64,000 bases of DNA. Origin: Sinohyriopsis cumingii (lineage: Eukaryota > Mollusca > Bivalvia > Unionida > Unionidae). Numbering within the stretch: position 1 is the first letter of the stretch; every line of letters starts with the position of its first letter. The notes under the pieces were generated by a model that did not search any database, was not told where the DNA came from, and was given only the letters and a program-made list of their open reading frames with translations. The DNA lies in NCBI GenBank assembly GCA_028554795.2, contig CM068842.1, forward strand, positions 28,907,077 through 28,971,076, written 5' to 3'. A program made the position numbers and the translations under genes. This document shows, piece after piece, positions 16,851-24,773 of this stretch.

Positions 16851-17588
16851 ATGAATACTTTGAAAAAGACATCGTTTCAGTTTGGGGATTGTAAAAAAGT
16901 TGTATCTTCCTCTAGTGTGACTAATACTGGATGGATAAGACCCAGGCATTGCGACGGAAAATGTCCGGAAGGAAACTGCGATTGTCCATGTGGTTACCAT
17001 TGTAATTGCGTAACGGAGTTTGCAGACGAGTGCGATTGTGAGCCTTGCGATGGGACCGATGCTGTACGTTGTGACCTGAGCGATGCCGTAAAGCATCATG
17101 GGAACTTTGTTCTCACTGCCCCTGTCATGGAAAGTGATGCTGTGCGTGTCAAACCTGAGGGATGCGAAAGCGATGCCGCTCGTCCTCTTAGACATTTTAC
17201 CGGGTTTAAAGGGGAATGTTCACCTTCACGTCTACCCCCCTACGGATGTCATCCAGCCCTGAGCAAACTCCTGTTCCTGTCACCCAACCCTCATCGAAAC
17301 GAACCTGTGAAAAACGAATATTCGTTCCCTGTGCGTTTGTCGGAATACTGCGACTTTGAAAATCGTCTTCAATCGTTCAAAGGAAAATGGCCTAAGTATC
17401 TGGGAGGACCGACCCCCGAAGAATTAGCCAGAGCCGGATTTTTCTACTTGGGCGAAGGAGATAAAGTCAAGTGCTTCAGTTGTGGTGTGTCACTTCACCA
17501 CTGGGAACCGCAAGATTCGGCCTACGTAGAACATGCTCGATGGTCACCGAATTGTCATTACTTACCTTTAGTGGGACCGAGACATTGA
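16851..17588 (+). CDS. BIR-domain protein with Cys-rich N-terminus
   Basis: This 245-residue protein has a canonical BIR domain at about residues 155-242: RLQSFKGKWP, ARAGFFYLGEGDKVKCFSC, then HARWSPNC, with all four zinc ligands in place. The first 60 residues hold a separate Cys-rich cluster (CDGKCPEGNCDCPCGYHCNC) that may bind metal. The middle contains repeated SDAVR-type motifs, as if a short segment had been duplicated. It is expected to act in the infected cell against apoptosis, alongside the neighbouring BIR protein. No RING finger is present, so ubiquitin-ligase activity is not expected. A TATA box lies 57 nt upstream. Confidence 0.85.
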   Translation: MNTLKKTSFQFGDCKKVVSSSSVTNTGWIRPRHCDGKCPEGNCDCPCGYHCNCVTEFADECDCEPCDGTDAVRCDLSDAVKHHGNFVLTAPVMESDAVRVKPEGCESDAARPLRHFTGFKGECSPSRLPPYGCHPALSKLLFLSPNPHRNEPVKNEYSFPVRLSEYCDFENRLQSFKGKWPKYLGGPTPEELARAGFFYLGEGDKVKCFSCGVSLHHWEPQDSAYVEHARWSPNCHYLPLVGPRH

Positions 17589-17616
17589 AGTAACTTCTTA
17601 CCATAATAATCTGTTC

Positions 17617-18072
17617 ATGGATACTTTACAAGAGAACATTCGTGCTTTGCCTGTGGAGTTGAGAGAACGCATTTATCGAGAACTGGTCAAAATACAAGTG
17701 AAACGTAAAGAACAATTGCATCCGATACGTCACCGGTGTTTGAACCACTGGTACCTGAAGGCTATACAAGGACTGATTCAATTGAAAGTGTTCCATCGGA
17801 CAGACATTGATCAACGATCCTCTAGTTTTAAAAAGGATTGGTTTGGTATGGACGATTGTAGTTACATCATTGTAAACGTACTGCATCGAATTCCAGAGGA
17901 AGAGTTAACGAATTACCAACATCTTAAACACAATGTCAACTTGGTGAAAGAGGAAACTTCTGAACGAATTGTAATGTGTAGATTAGTGACTCAACGATTT
18001 AAATTCGACACTGAAGTGAAACCATGTTTGTGCAAAGAGTACATTTCTTGTGTCAGACCAAAGAGGATTTAG
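17617..18072 (+). CDS. Paralogue A of a tandem pair, F-box-like N-terminus
   Basis: This 151-residue protein is nearly identical to the next gene over its first 45 residues and diverges after that. The shared N-terminus contains LPVELRERIYRELVK, whose pattern is like the first helix of an F-box. If so it could recruit a ubiquitin ligase, but the resemblance is short and I give it little weight. The rest has no recognisable domain. It starts 28 nt after the BIR gene and ends 12 nt before its paralogue, so the pair arose by local duplication with strong constraint on the N-terminus. Confidence 0.6.
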   Translation: MDTLQENIRALPVELRERIYRELVKIQVKRKEQLHPIRHRCLNHWYLKAIQGLIQLKVFHRTDIDQRSSSFKKDWFGMDDCSYIIVNVLHRIPEEELTNYQHLKHNVNLVKEETSERIVMCRLVTQRFKFDTEVKPCLCKEYISCVRPKRI

Positions 18073-18084
18073 TATGACCTATTC

Positions 18085-18603
18085 ATGGATGCTTTACAAG
18101 AGAACATTCGTGCTTTGCCTGTGGAGTTGAGAGAACGCATTTACCGAGAGCTGGTCAAAATACAAGTGAAACGTAAAGAACAATTGCATCCGTTACGTCA
18201 CCAGATCTTTAACCACTGGTACCTGAAGGGTATAAGAGAACTGATTCGTCAGAAATTGTTTCAGTGGTCAGACCTTGTTCAATACTTCCAGGCCCCCGAT
18301 GATTCACGTGTTGATCATTTTGGTTACTTCGAGATTCACCTAGAGCAACCCATTGAGGAAGACGAGGTAAAGGATTACCAACATATTTTACGTGGAATCT
18401 ACTTAGCGGAAGAGGAAACTTCTAATCGAACTCTGACGTTTCGGTTACAGTATGCAAGATTTACATTACCCACTGGAAAACGAAGATCACTGGCTAGAAA
18501 GTACGTGTATTCTTTTCGAAACAAAGAGACTATAAAAACAGGCAGCTATGCCACGACTTATGTCGTATGTAATCCAACAGATTCCGTGGAAGGAACTCAA
18601 TGA
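18085..18603 (+). CDS. Paralogue B of a tandem pair, F-box-like N-terminus
   Basis: This 172-residue protein is the second member of the duplicated pair. The DNA of its first 140 bp is almost unchanged from paralogue A, while the rest retains only scattered matches such as the EEETS segment. That contrast suggests selection or gene conversion on the N-terminal helix. Function is unknown; a host-interaction role is plausible because it lies beside the BIR genes. Its last 56 nt overlap the next open frame, and a TATAAAAA box at 18531 lies within its coding end. Confidence 0.6.
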   Translation: MDALQENIRALPVELRERIYRELVKIQVKRKEQLHPLRHQIFNHWYLKGIRELIRQKLFQWSDLVQYFQAPDDSRVDHFGYFEIHLEQPIEEDEVKDYQHILRGIYLAEEETSNRTLTFRLQYARFTLPTGKRRSLARKYVYSFRNKETIKTGSYATTYVVCNPTDSVEGTQ

Positions 18604-19105
18604 CCATATTCAAACCGTGGATCATTACCATCGATTATTACAAGAACTGTATCCATTCAATTTGGGACGACAAGTGGTGTGTGTCTTAGTGACTTGTTTT
18701 TTTGGGATTTCGTTTACCAGCCGATTCTTTGTGGACTCTTTACGATCAGTACTTACCACCTCCATGGCCTTAAATGGTCACGAAAAACTCCTTTTGCTCA
18801 AAGCCTTGCGTTTTCATCTGGATACTTCTCGACCTCAACAGGAAAAAAAGATTCGTCAACTTTTAGCTACCCAAGACGTGTATGACGATGTGTGTGTAGC
18901 TTGTGACTTACACCCTCATTGGACAGATGTTCGTGACTGGAAAAAGGGGGGTTTTGAGGCTTGGACCCAAGAAGTGGCCCAGTATGCACAAGAGTTGTTC
19001 AAGGAAAAAAGTTACTTTTCAACCTGTGTTAGTGACGGTGCCAGAAGAACCCGTCACCGAGAACAACCACTCGCTTCAGGACAGGACTGTCATGGACATT
19101 CCTGA
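18548..19105 (+). CDS. Unknown protein with hydrophobic helix, overlapping next frame
   Basis: The frame gives 185 residues from 18548. The ATG at 18560 may be the true start because a TATAAAAA box at 18531-18538 is very close. A hydrophobic helix (VVCVLVTCFFGISFTS) lies at about residues 43-58, followed by helical sequence and a Trp-rich segment (HWTDVRDWKKGGFEAWTQ). The last 20-30 residues look unstructured. From 18903 a second frame overlaps it and ends in a membrane helix. A run of A near 19004-19009 lies where the two frames would meet, so this could be one gene broken by an indel, or two genes. I do not recognise the family. Confidence 0.5.
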   Translation: MPRLMSYVIQQIPWKELNDHIQTVDHYHRLLQELYPFNLGRQVVCVLVTCFFGISFTSRFFVDSLRSVLTTSMALNGHEKLLLLKALRFHLDTSRPQQEKKIRQLLATQDVYDDVCVACDLHPHWTDVRDWKKGGFEAWTQEVAQYAQELFKEKSYFSTCVSDGARRTRHREQPLASGQDCHGHS

Positions 19106-19313
19106 AAGGTCATTCCGGGAGGACACTTGTGTGACAATACCTCATGTAGAGACTGTAAGAACATTACACACTGTCCCTAGGACATCTTGGTTACCCAAAA
19201 CATGTTGTACAGACACTTGTTTATATTCCACTTTGATCGCTTTGCTGTGTTTTATATTCCTGTACATCACTATTTGGGTTGTATGTATTTTTGTCTTTCG
19301 TGTTCATATTTGA
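18903..19313 (+). CDS. Overlapping frame ending in a C-terminal membrane helix
   Basis: This 136-residue open frame ends with a 25-residue hydrophobic helix (YSTLIALLCFIFLYITIWVV) and a short tail, typical of a tail-anchored membrane protein. The first 65 residues overlap the previous gene in another frame and may not be translated on their own. AATAAA lies 8 nt after the stop, which supports the stop as a true gene end. It may be the 3' part of the preceding gene, reached by a frameshift, or an independent small membrane protein. Confidence 0.45.
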   Translation: MTYTLIGQMFVTGKRGVLRLGPKKWPSMHKSCSRKKVTFQPVLVTVPEEPVTENNHSLQDRTVMDIPERSFREDTCVTIPHVETVRTLHTVPRTSWLPKTCCTDTCLYSTLIALLCFIFLYITIWVVCIFVFRVHI

Positions 19314-19320
19314 AACATTC

Positions 19321-19326
19321 AATAAA
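19321..19326 (+). terminator. Poly(A) signal
   Basis: AATAAA lies 8 nt after the stop at 19313 and upstream of the ATPase promoter. It shows that core genes use ordinary polyadenylation, unlike the end modules. Confidence 0.6.
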
Positions 19327-19341
19327 CGTGTTCTGAAAAAG

Positions 19342-19349
19342 TATATAAA
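19342..19349 (+). promoter_or_regulatory. TATA box for the packaging ATPase
   Basis: TATATAAA, 48 nt before the ATG at 19397. Confidence 0.65.
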
Positions 19350-19396
19350 CTCTTGTCTTGTTTGTTTTTCGTGTCACAAGTGACATTTCTCATACC

Positions 19397-20152
19397 ATGG
19401 CTACCTCTGCTGTCTCTGCTCCCTCTTCCTCTACTGTCAAAGTCATCGACGAACACTTAGATCGTGCCAGTTGGGAGGCTTTGTATCTTCGCCATCCCTT
19501 TAACATGCTCATTGCTGGACCTAGCGGTTCAGGCAAAACCGAATTCGTCAAACGTTTGATCGAACATAAACATCATTTGATCGATCGACCCCCTCAACGG
19601 ATCGTGTGGTGTTACAAAGAGTGGCAATCGGCGTACAGCCTCTTGCGAGAAAGTCAAGGCGATTCCATCGTGTTTGTGGAAGGCATTCCTAAAGAAGACG
19701 ATGGCATCGTCTCTGACTCCCGTCTAACCCATTTGGTCATTTTCGACGACATGTTAGGAGAAGACGAAGAAGAAATTAAATTGTGGTTCACGCGCAAAGG
19801 GCATCACCGTAATGCCAGTGTCGTTTACATCACCCAAAATTTGTTTCAACAAAGTAAAGCCCATCGCACCATCAGTCTCAATGCGCATTACGTGGTCTTG
19901 TTTAAAAGCCCTCGAGATAAATCGCAAGTGCAAGTCTTAGCCAAACAGTTAGGAACGCCTTGGCTGACTCAGGCGTACGACGATGCCACTCAAACTCCAC
20001 ACGCCTATTTACTCGTCGATTTGAAACCTACGACCCCGAGGATTTGCGATTTCGTACCCACTTGTTTCACCACTGGTGCCAAGACGGAGGGCCTGTCCTG
20101 TACACGTCTCCGTCCTCGACTTCATTTCACTCCCCATGAAAAAAATCTATAA
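19397..20152 (+). CDS. A32-like DNA packaging ATPase (FtsK/HerA superfamily)
   Basis: This 251-residue ATPase drives viral DNA into the capsid. The Walker A motif is at residues 41-48 (GPSGSGKT) and Walker B at about 113-118 (LVIFDD). A sensor-like segment follows (ASVVYITQNLF, about 158-168). A basic, conserved stretch (FKSPRDKSQVQVLAKQLG) comes next. Length and motif order match the Polinton ATPase family. I chose the ATG at 19397, which follows a TATA box at 19342; the frame is open further left without an ATG. Its TAA stop is part of the TATAAAAA box of the next gene. Confidence 0.93.
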   Translation: MATSAVSAPSSSTVKVIDEHLDRASWEALYLRHPFNMLIAGPSGSGKTEFVKRLIEHKHHLIDRPPQRIVWCYKEWQSAYSLLRESQGDSIVFVEGIPKEDDGIVSDSRLTHLVIFDDMLGEDEEEIKLWFTRKGHHRNASVVYITQNLFQQSKAHRTISLNAHYVVLFKSPRDKSQVQVLAKQLGTPWLTQAYDDATQTPHAYLLVDLKPTTPRICDFVPTCFTTGAKTEGLSCTRLRPRLHFTPHEKNL

Positions 20153-20155
20153 AAA
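20148..20155 (+). promoter_or_regulatory. TATA box overlapping the ATPase stop
   Basis: TATAAAAA contains the ATPase stop codon (20150-20152) and lies 39 nt before the ATG at 20194. Confidence 0.65.
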
Positions 20156-20193
20156 CCTCAGACCCTTTTTCGTCTGTCTCACACAGTGTGAAC

Positions 20194-21138
20194 ATGACGT
20201 CCCTTCAGTCGCATCTTCCCGTCAAATTGATTCGTGCCTTGTATGGCATCAGTCGAGAAAAAGATCCACAAACACGAGCCCGTGTCTTAGAAGCTAGTCT
20301 CAAAGAAGTCTTACGATGGTTCACGGTGACGGCACGTCAATTACTCCAAGGAATCATTCAGATTCCTCATCAAACTCAACGCTTTTTCGATCGAAACAAA
20401 GTCGCTTTGGTCCAACTGGCCGATCCCCGCATCGACACTCAAACCAAAAAACAAATCATTTTGAAACCTGGAGGGAGCGGTACTCTAGGAGGGGTCATCA
20501 TTCGCTCACTCTTAAGATGGGATCCTAATGCCCCCAAAGTTATCCCCAAGACAAAAGTTCAACGAAGCCCCAAGAAGAAAAAGAAAAAGACCAAGTCCCC
20601 AAGAAGAATAACTTCTCCAGTGGCAGGACCCTCCTCTTACCAGACACCACCCCGGAAAAAGAAAAGAAGCCCCCAGAAAAAGAAACAGAGAAAAAGTCCT
20701 CAGAAAAAGAAAAGTCCACAGAAGAAAACTAGTCGCAAGAGAGGCACTTCGGCCAGGACGCAACCTTACACTCGCAAACCACGACCTGCCACAGCGTCTC
20801 CGGCAGCCTCACGTTTGTCCACTTCTCCGTTGATGTCACCAGGAACTGAAGAGTACTTGGAGACGTTGATCACACCAAGAACTTCTCCGTTGATGACCCC
20901 CAAAAGAACTTCCCCAGTGGCAGGACCTTCCCATTTAGCGGCAGTGGCTGATGCTCACAAAGTACCTTCTCCCAAAATCAAAGTTCAAGAAAGATCGGGC
21001 ATGTTACAAAGTTTACTGGATTTGTCCAAGCAAGAACTGGCTCGATTTAGTCCGTTACGTACCCCTGCACGACGTGTCATGCCTGTCCTCAAACTGATAA
21101 AACGTAAAGACAATCAGTGGCGACGCGTTCCAGTATAA
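20194..21138 (+). CDS. Basic core protein with conserved Polinton N-terminal domain
   Basis: This 314-residue protein has a folded N-terminal domain (residues 1-110) with a LADPRIDTQTKKQIILKPGG segment and a Gly-rich hydrophobic end. A long Lys/Pro/Ser-rich tail follows, with repeated KKKKRSPQKK-type blocks and two ARTSPL/TSPVAGPS-type repeats. The highly basic tail suits DNA condensation in the virion. The N-terminal domain, with its ADP segment before a GG-hydrophobic motif, is shared by a family found near the ATPase in other Polintons. Protease cleavage at Gly-Gly sites is plausible. The tail ends with VYL-like hydrophobic residues before the next TATA box. Confidence 0.6.
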   Translation: MTSLQSHLPVKLIRALYGISREKDPQTRARVLEASLKEVLRWFTVTARQLLQGIIQIPHQTQRFFDRNKVALVQLADPRIDTQTKKQIILKPGGSGTLGGVIIRSLLRWDPNAPKVIPKTKVQRSPKKKKKKTKSPRRITSPVAGPSSYQTPPRKKKRSPQKKKQRKSPQKKKSPQKKTSRKRGTSARTQPYTRKPRPATASPAASRLSTSPLMSPGTEEYLETLITPRTSPLMTPKRTSPVAGPSHLAAVADAHKVPSPKIKVQERSGMLQSLLDLSKQELARFSPLRTPARRVMPVLKLIKRKDNQWRRVPV

Positions 21139-21140
21139 AA
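21134..21140 (+). promoter_or_regulatory. TATA box overlapping the core protein stop
   Basis: TATAAAA includes the TAA stop at 21136-21138, 57 nt before the ATG at 21197. Confidence 0.6.
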
Positions 21141-21196
21141 AAGGCCTGTGACCGAGTAGGGTATCAGTGTTTTTAGGTGCTCCTAAAGACTCAAAG

Positions 21197-21583
21197 ATGT
21201 CACCCTCCAGAAAACCCCAAGGAAAGAAAAGAAAAGGACTACCACCACGTTTAGCCAAACATGGGGACCTGTTATCTGTCCTGTCCAAAGCTTCTCCACC
21301 CCTACGAAAAAAACTCATTCAAACGGCCTCCAAGGAGGTCATCGATACCGTGTGCGAATGTTGTTTGAACGTTTTGAAAGGCACGATCCCTTTGTCCAAA
21401 CACCAGAAACAATGCTTAGGCAAACATCGTCACGTTCTTCGGAAAATGGTTCAAAAGAAAATTCCCATTCGTCAAAAAAAGAAGATGTTGGTCCAACGTG
21501 GAGGCATTTTACCTCTCTTGTTAGGCCCCATACTGAAAGGAGTCTTGGGAACCATGTTGGGAGGACTGGTGGGAGCAAGATAA
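21197..21583 (+). CDS. PX-type basic protein with GG-hydrophobic C-terminus
   Basis: This 128-residue protein begins with a basic segment (RKPQGKKRKG), has a helical middle with two Cys pairs (CECCLNVLKG) and a KHQKQCLGKHRHVLRKM segment, and ends in a conserved block: a basic KKMLVQRGG, then a hydrophobic ILPLLLGPIL helix, then GGLVGAR. This is the widespread PX family of Polintons, similar in pattern to adenovirus pX/mu. It probably condenses DNA or interacts with membranes. From its length and architecture it is the element-2 counterpart of the protein at 5120-5596. Its stop (21581-21583) lies in GATAAAAA, a possible promoter for the next gene. Confidence 0.65.
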   Translation: MSPSRKPQGKKRKGLPPRLAKHGDLLSVLSKASPPLRKKLIQTASKEVIDTVCECCLNVLKGTIPLSKHQKQCLGKHRHVLRKMVQKKIPIRQKKKMLVQRGGILPLLLGPILKGVLGTMLGGLVGAR

Positions 21584-21632
21584 AAAGGCCTTCGGAAGTC
21601 CCAAGATCTCAGAATTCACCCCTGACAACCCC

Positions 21633-22274
21633 ATGGAAGGACGAAAACTAGCTTTAGTGCCTTACAAACGATGGATGGAATACCATCGGTGGCAAGAACA
21701 ACGCACCCCGCATTTACCTCCCAATCCCAATTTGAGCGAGATGTCCCAGTTACAACACGAATTGCAATCCTTGATGGATCGCCAAGATTTGTCCGAAACA
21801 GAAAAATCGCAAAAGTACGGTCAACTCTTGCAACGACTACAACTCTTTCACCAGAAAGCTTTAGACGAAACAGCTCTACCCACTTTGAAAGATTTTAAGA
21901 CCTTGATGAAAAGTCCAGCACCATCACCAGTACCAGTACCAGTACCACCAGTACCCGTGACCAAGACAGAAAAAGGAAAAGAAGAAGAAGAAGGGTTTCA
22001 AACTCCACCAGAAAAAGTACGCAAGTTAACAACACCACCTACCTCCAGAATTGGATGGATTAAAAAGATGATGGCCACCCCTTCTTCCTCACAAGAGAAA
22101 AAGAAAGTGAAGACAGAAGTGAAGACAGAAGTGAAACAAGAACCGATATCCCCCGCTCAGACATCCTTCTCCTCTTCGACACCTATTGCTGGCCGCACAC
22201 GCAAAGCCTTGCAATCCAAGAAAATACCCCAAGAGAAAAAGAGTAGCCTCTTCCAAGAGTGGGTGCCTTATTAA
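21633..22274 (+). CDS. Conserved Polinton protein of unknown function
   Basis: This 213-residue protein opens with LALVPYKRWMEYHRWQ, has a helical segment with the pattern SETEKSQKYGQLLQRLQLF (about residues 49-67), then a long Pro/Lys/Glu-rich low-complexity region and a basic end. The helical pattern (K..Y...LQRL) recurs in Polinton proteins next to the integrase, whose function I do not know. A triplicated VKTEVK motif is visible near residue 155. It lies 22 nt before the integrase start. A scaffolding or core role is a guess. Confidence 0.5.
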   Translation: MEGRKLALVPYKRWMEYHRWQEQRTPHLPPNPNLSEMSQLQHELQSLMDRQDLSETEKSQKYGQLLQRLQLFHQKALDETALPTLKDFKTLMKSPAPSPVPVPVPPVPVTKTEKGKEEEEGFQTPPEKVRKLTTPPTSRIGWIKKMMATPSSSQEKKKVKTEVKTEVKQEPISPAQTSFSSSTPIAGRTRKALQSKKIPQEKKSSLFQEWVPY

Positions 22275-22295
22275 GACACCAATCAACACAAAAAA

Positions 22296-23408
22296 ATGGA
22301 AAAAGTCTTAGCTAGCATTTACTACGATCCCTCCCATCCTGCAGGTTACGCAGGAGTTCAAAAATTGTATCGTGCTGCCAAAACGCGACTGAAAAGTCTC
22401 CGTTTACCTCAAGTGCAACGATGGTTACAAGAACAAGCTACCTACACTTTACACAAACCCATTCGACGCAAGTTTGCCAGAAGTCGCACCCGAGTGGAAG
22501 GCATCGATCATCAATGGCAAGCCGATTTAGCCGATGTCTCTCATTTGGCCAGCTACAATCGTGGTTACAAATATTTGTTTTGTGTCATCGACGTCTTTTC
22601 CAAATTTGCCTGGGTCGTGCCCTTGACTTCCAAATCGAGCAGCGAGTTAGTGCGAGCCCTGCAACGGGTGTTGAAACAAAGCGGTCGTCGCCCTCTTCGA
22701 TGGCAAACGGACAAAGGCACCGAATTTCTGAACCAAGCTTTCCAAAAAGAATTAAAGAAACGTGACATTCATTTTTTTACCACCGAGAATCCCGAAACCA
22801 AAGCCAGCATCGTGGAACGTTTTCAACGCACTTTGAAAGAACGCATGTGGAAATATTTTACGCATCACCACACTCTGAAGTACATCGACATCTTACCGCA
22901 CCTGGTGCAAGCGTACAACCAATCTTACCATCGAAGCATCGGACGTGCCCCGCAAGACGTGACCCCCGAGAACGAAGTGTTGGTGTTCGAGCGCCTGTTT
23001 GGTACGTCCCCGACGAGGGCTGTCCCCAAGAAAAGTGGAGAGTTGACCGTAGGAGATTGGGTGCGCATTGGCAAAACCAAACGCACTTTCGACAAAGGTT
23101 ACTTACCTAACTGGACGACCGAATTGTTTCGCGTCACTGGACGAGTACATGGCCGTCATCCTGCCGTCTATAAATTGGAAGACATGAACGGAGAAGTACT
23201 CAAAGGAACGTTTTATTTGCCCGAGTTACAACGTGTCACCAAAAAAGAAGACGACGTGTACGACATCGAAAGCATTCTCGAACGCAGAACCCGTAAAGTG
23301 GGCCAACGACGTGTCAAAGAAGTCAAAGTACGTTGGAAAGGATATCCACCCAGTTTCGATTCTTGGATCGACGCTTCGCAAGTCATCGACTATAAAAAGA
23401 AGAAGTGA
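22296..23408 (+). CDS. Retroviral-type integrase with C-terminal chromodomain
   Basis: This 370-residue enzyme inserts the linear element into host DNA. An N-terminal helical domain (1-65) is followed by the rve core with the catalytic triad Asp77 (QADLADV), Asp139 (QTDKGTEF) and Glu174 (KASIVERF). The last two are 35 residues apart, the classical D,D(35)E spacing. A beta-rich domain (about 245-310) precedes a chromodomain (about 321-366, DIESIL and VRWKGYPPSFDSWI). The chromodomain may steer insertion to marked chromatin. The perfect 6-bp duplication around the element is the expected footprint. All catalytic residues are present. Confidence 0.95.
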   Translation: MEKVLASIYYDPSHPAGYAGVQKLYRAAKTRLKSLRLPQVQRWLQEQATYTLHKPIRRKFARSRTRVEGIDHQWQADLADVSHLASYNRGYKYLFCVIDVFSKFAWVVPLTSKSSSELVRALQRVLKQSGRRPLRWQTDKGTEFLNQAFQKELKKRDIHFFTTENPETKASIVERFQRTLKERMWKYFTHHHTLKYIDILPHLVQAYNQSYHRSIGRAPQDVTPENEVLVFERLFGTSPTRAVPKKSGELTVGDWVRIGKTKRTFDKGYLPNWTTELFRVTGRVHGRHPAVYKLEDMNGEVLKGTFYLPELQRVTKKEDDVYDIESILERRTRKVGQRRVKEVKVRWKGYPPSFDSWIDASQVIDYKKKK

Positions 23409-23413
23409 CCATC

Positions 23414-23827
23414 ATGCCCTTTCACACATCAGACGCAGCTACGTCGACCAGTCCTTCTTCCCCTAGTTCTTCTGTGCAAGATTTACAAAAACAACCCTTG
23501 TGGGTGTGGTGTGGAGAACGTGTGCCTAAAACGCAAATCGTCTTTTTCTGCCAAATCTTCGTGGTGTATTGTGTCATCGGGGCAGCCATCGCCAATTTGA
23601 GTTTGCAACAAGGAGACAAACAATTGTGGACCATTTTATTGAGCAGTTGCATCGGTTACCTACTTCCCAATCCCTCCCTGAAATTCTCCTCGAACGGGAA
23701 CGTTGTGTCCAGTGCCAGTGTCAGTGCCAGTCACCACTCCAACCACAACCAGAACCCCATTTTGGGCGGAGACACGCCTCTGACATCCACTAACCCCTCG
23801 GACAGCCACAGAACTCTGGAATTATGA
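23414..23827 (+). CDS. Polinton membrane protein
   Basis: This 137-residue protein has two predicted membrane helices. The first is at residues about 35-57 (TQIVFFCQIFVVYCVIGAAI). The second is at about 70-87 and contains LSSCIGYLLPNP. This ILLSSCIGYLLPNPSLK-type ending of the second helix is a hallmark of a small membrane protein seen in many Polintons and adintoviruses. A Ser/Asn/His-rich tail follows. Its virion role is unknown. The frame is open 9 nt further left, but the first ATG is at 23414. The stop overlaps the next start as ATGA at 23824-23827. Confidence 0.65.
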   Translation: MPFHTSDAATSTSPSSPSSSVQDLQKQPLWVWCGERVPKTQIVFFCQIFVVYCVIGAAIANLSLQQGDKQLWTILLSSCIGYLLPNPSLKFSSNGNVVSSASVSASHHSNHNQNPILGGDTPLTSTNPSDSHRTLEL

Positions 23828-24762
23828 GTCACCAAAACCAATTTTACTTAACCTTACCCAGTGACAGTTCCATGGAGGTGTTTCCCAACAACAAGTTGTG
23901 CTGTTACACAGCCAAATTACCTCAGGCCATCCCCTTAGATCACGAAGCCCATTGGGAAGTGGCTTTGGTAGAAATAATTCACCCAACCCAAGTCTTCAAT
24001 GTCATTGACAATCAAAGTAAATTTACGGTGGAAGTTTATGACGAACAATTGCAAAAGTGGATGAATGAGAATAACAAATATCCCCATAAAACAAAAAACA
24101 AATTCAATCCAAATTGGATGGACTATGAGTTGTTCATTCCCTCGGACTATTATTTTAGTGGTCAACATTTGGTCAGCGCCATAGCCTCCAAGTTAAATGG
24201 TGTGTTTGGGGAAGCTTTTAAGACTTTCAAGTCCAAAGCTATCACCCTGGAATACCACAAAATAGCTCGTCGCTTCCTGATGAAATTTCCTGAGGAAAAA
24301 ATCATGGGTTTCTATTTTTGTGATGAATTGTTTGACATGTTGGGTGGTGACGTAAAGATGAGGAAGAAAGTAGAACATACACTAAAACAAAAAGCCGTCA
24401 TTTACAGCAACGAGTCTTTTGGCCAGTATTTTCGTGCCCCGGTAGAACTGAACCAAGGACTGAATTTGATCTTTGTGTATTCCGATGTGGTGGAATACAA
24501 CGTGGTGGGACACACCTCCGTGCCGTTACTGCGTGTCATTCCTTTCAAAGTGGACTCTGCCACGATCGCTGACGAGGAAGGTGGAAACACTTACCACGTT
24601 CACCGCGAATTTGTCCATCCTCACTATTTGCCCGTCAGCAAGTCGTATTTGGACACGGTCAACATTACTATAAAAGGAGATTTGGGACAAGATATTCCAT
24701 TCACCAAAGGAAAAGTCACGGTGAAACTCCATTTTCGAAAACGGTTCTCTCACGACTCGTAA
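23824..24762 (+). CDS. Penton-like minor capsid protein
   Basis: This 312-residue protein has the pattern of the Polinton single jelly-roll minor capsid family: an N-terminal strand set with FPNNKLCCYTAKLPQAI, HWEVALVEI, an FIPSDYYFSG loop and a C-terminal block ending in IPFTKGKVTVKLHFRKR. It should occupy the five-fold vertices. The fold is expected to match adenovirus penton base, though sequence similarity is low. Compared with the element-1 version at 8120-9424 it lacks a central charged insertion. It overlaps the previous gene by four bases and precedes the pVI-like gene by 11 nt. A TATAAAAG box for that next gene lies within its 3' part (24669-24676). Confidence 0.75.
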   Translation: MSHQNQFYLTLPSDSSMEVFPNNKLCCYTAKLPQAIPLDHEAHWEVALVEIIHPTQVFNVIDNQSKFTVEVYDEQLQKWMNENNKYPHKTKNKFNPNWMDYELFIPSDYYFSGQHLVSAIASKLNGVFGEAFKTFKSKAITLEYHKIARRFLMKFPEEKIMGFYFCDELFDMLGGDVKMRKKVEHTLKQKAVIYSNESFGQYFRAPVELNQGLNLIFVYSDVVEYNVVGHTSVPLLRVIPFKVDSATIADEEGGNTYHVHREFVHPHYLPVSKSYLDTVNITIKGDLGQDIPFTKGKVTVKLHFRKRFSHDS

Positions 24763-24773
24763 GTAAGTAAGTC

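Noticed and set aside
18548-19313. Possible Bcl-2-like protein (NLGR segment like BH1, GGFEAWT segment like BH2, C-terminal membrane helix)
   Set aside because: The two segments are about 90 residues apart, much further than BH1-BH2 spacing, and there is too little sequence before the first for BH3. The composite also needs a frame change. Kept as unknown until a structural comparison is made.
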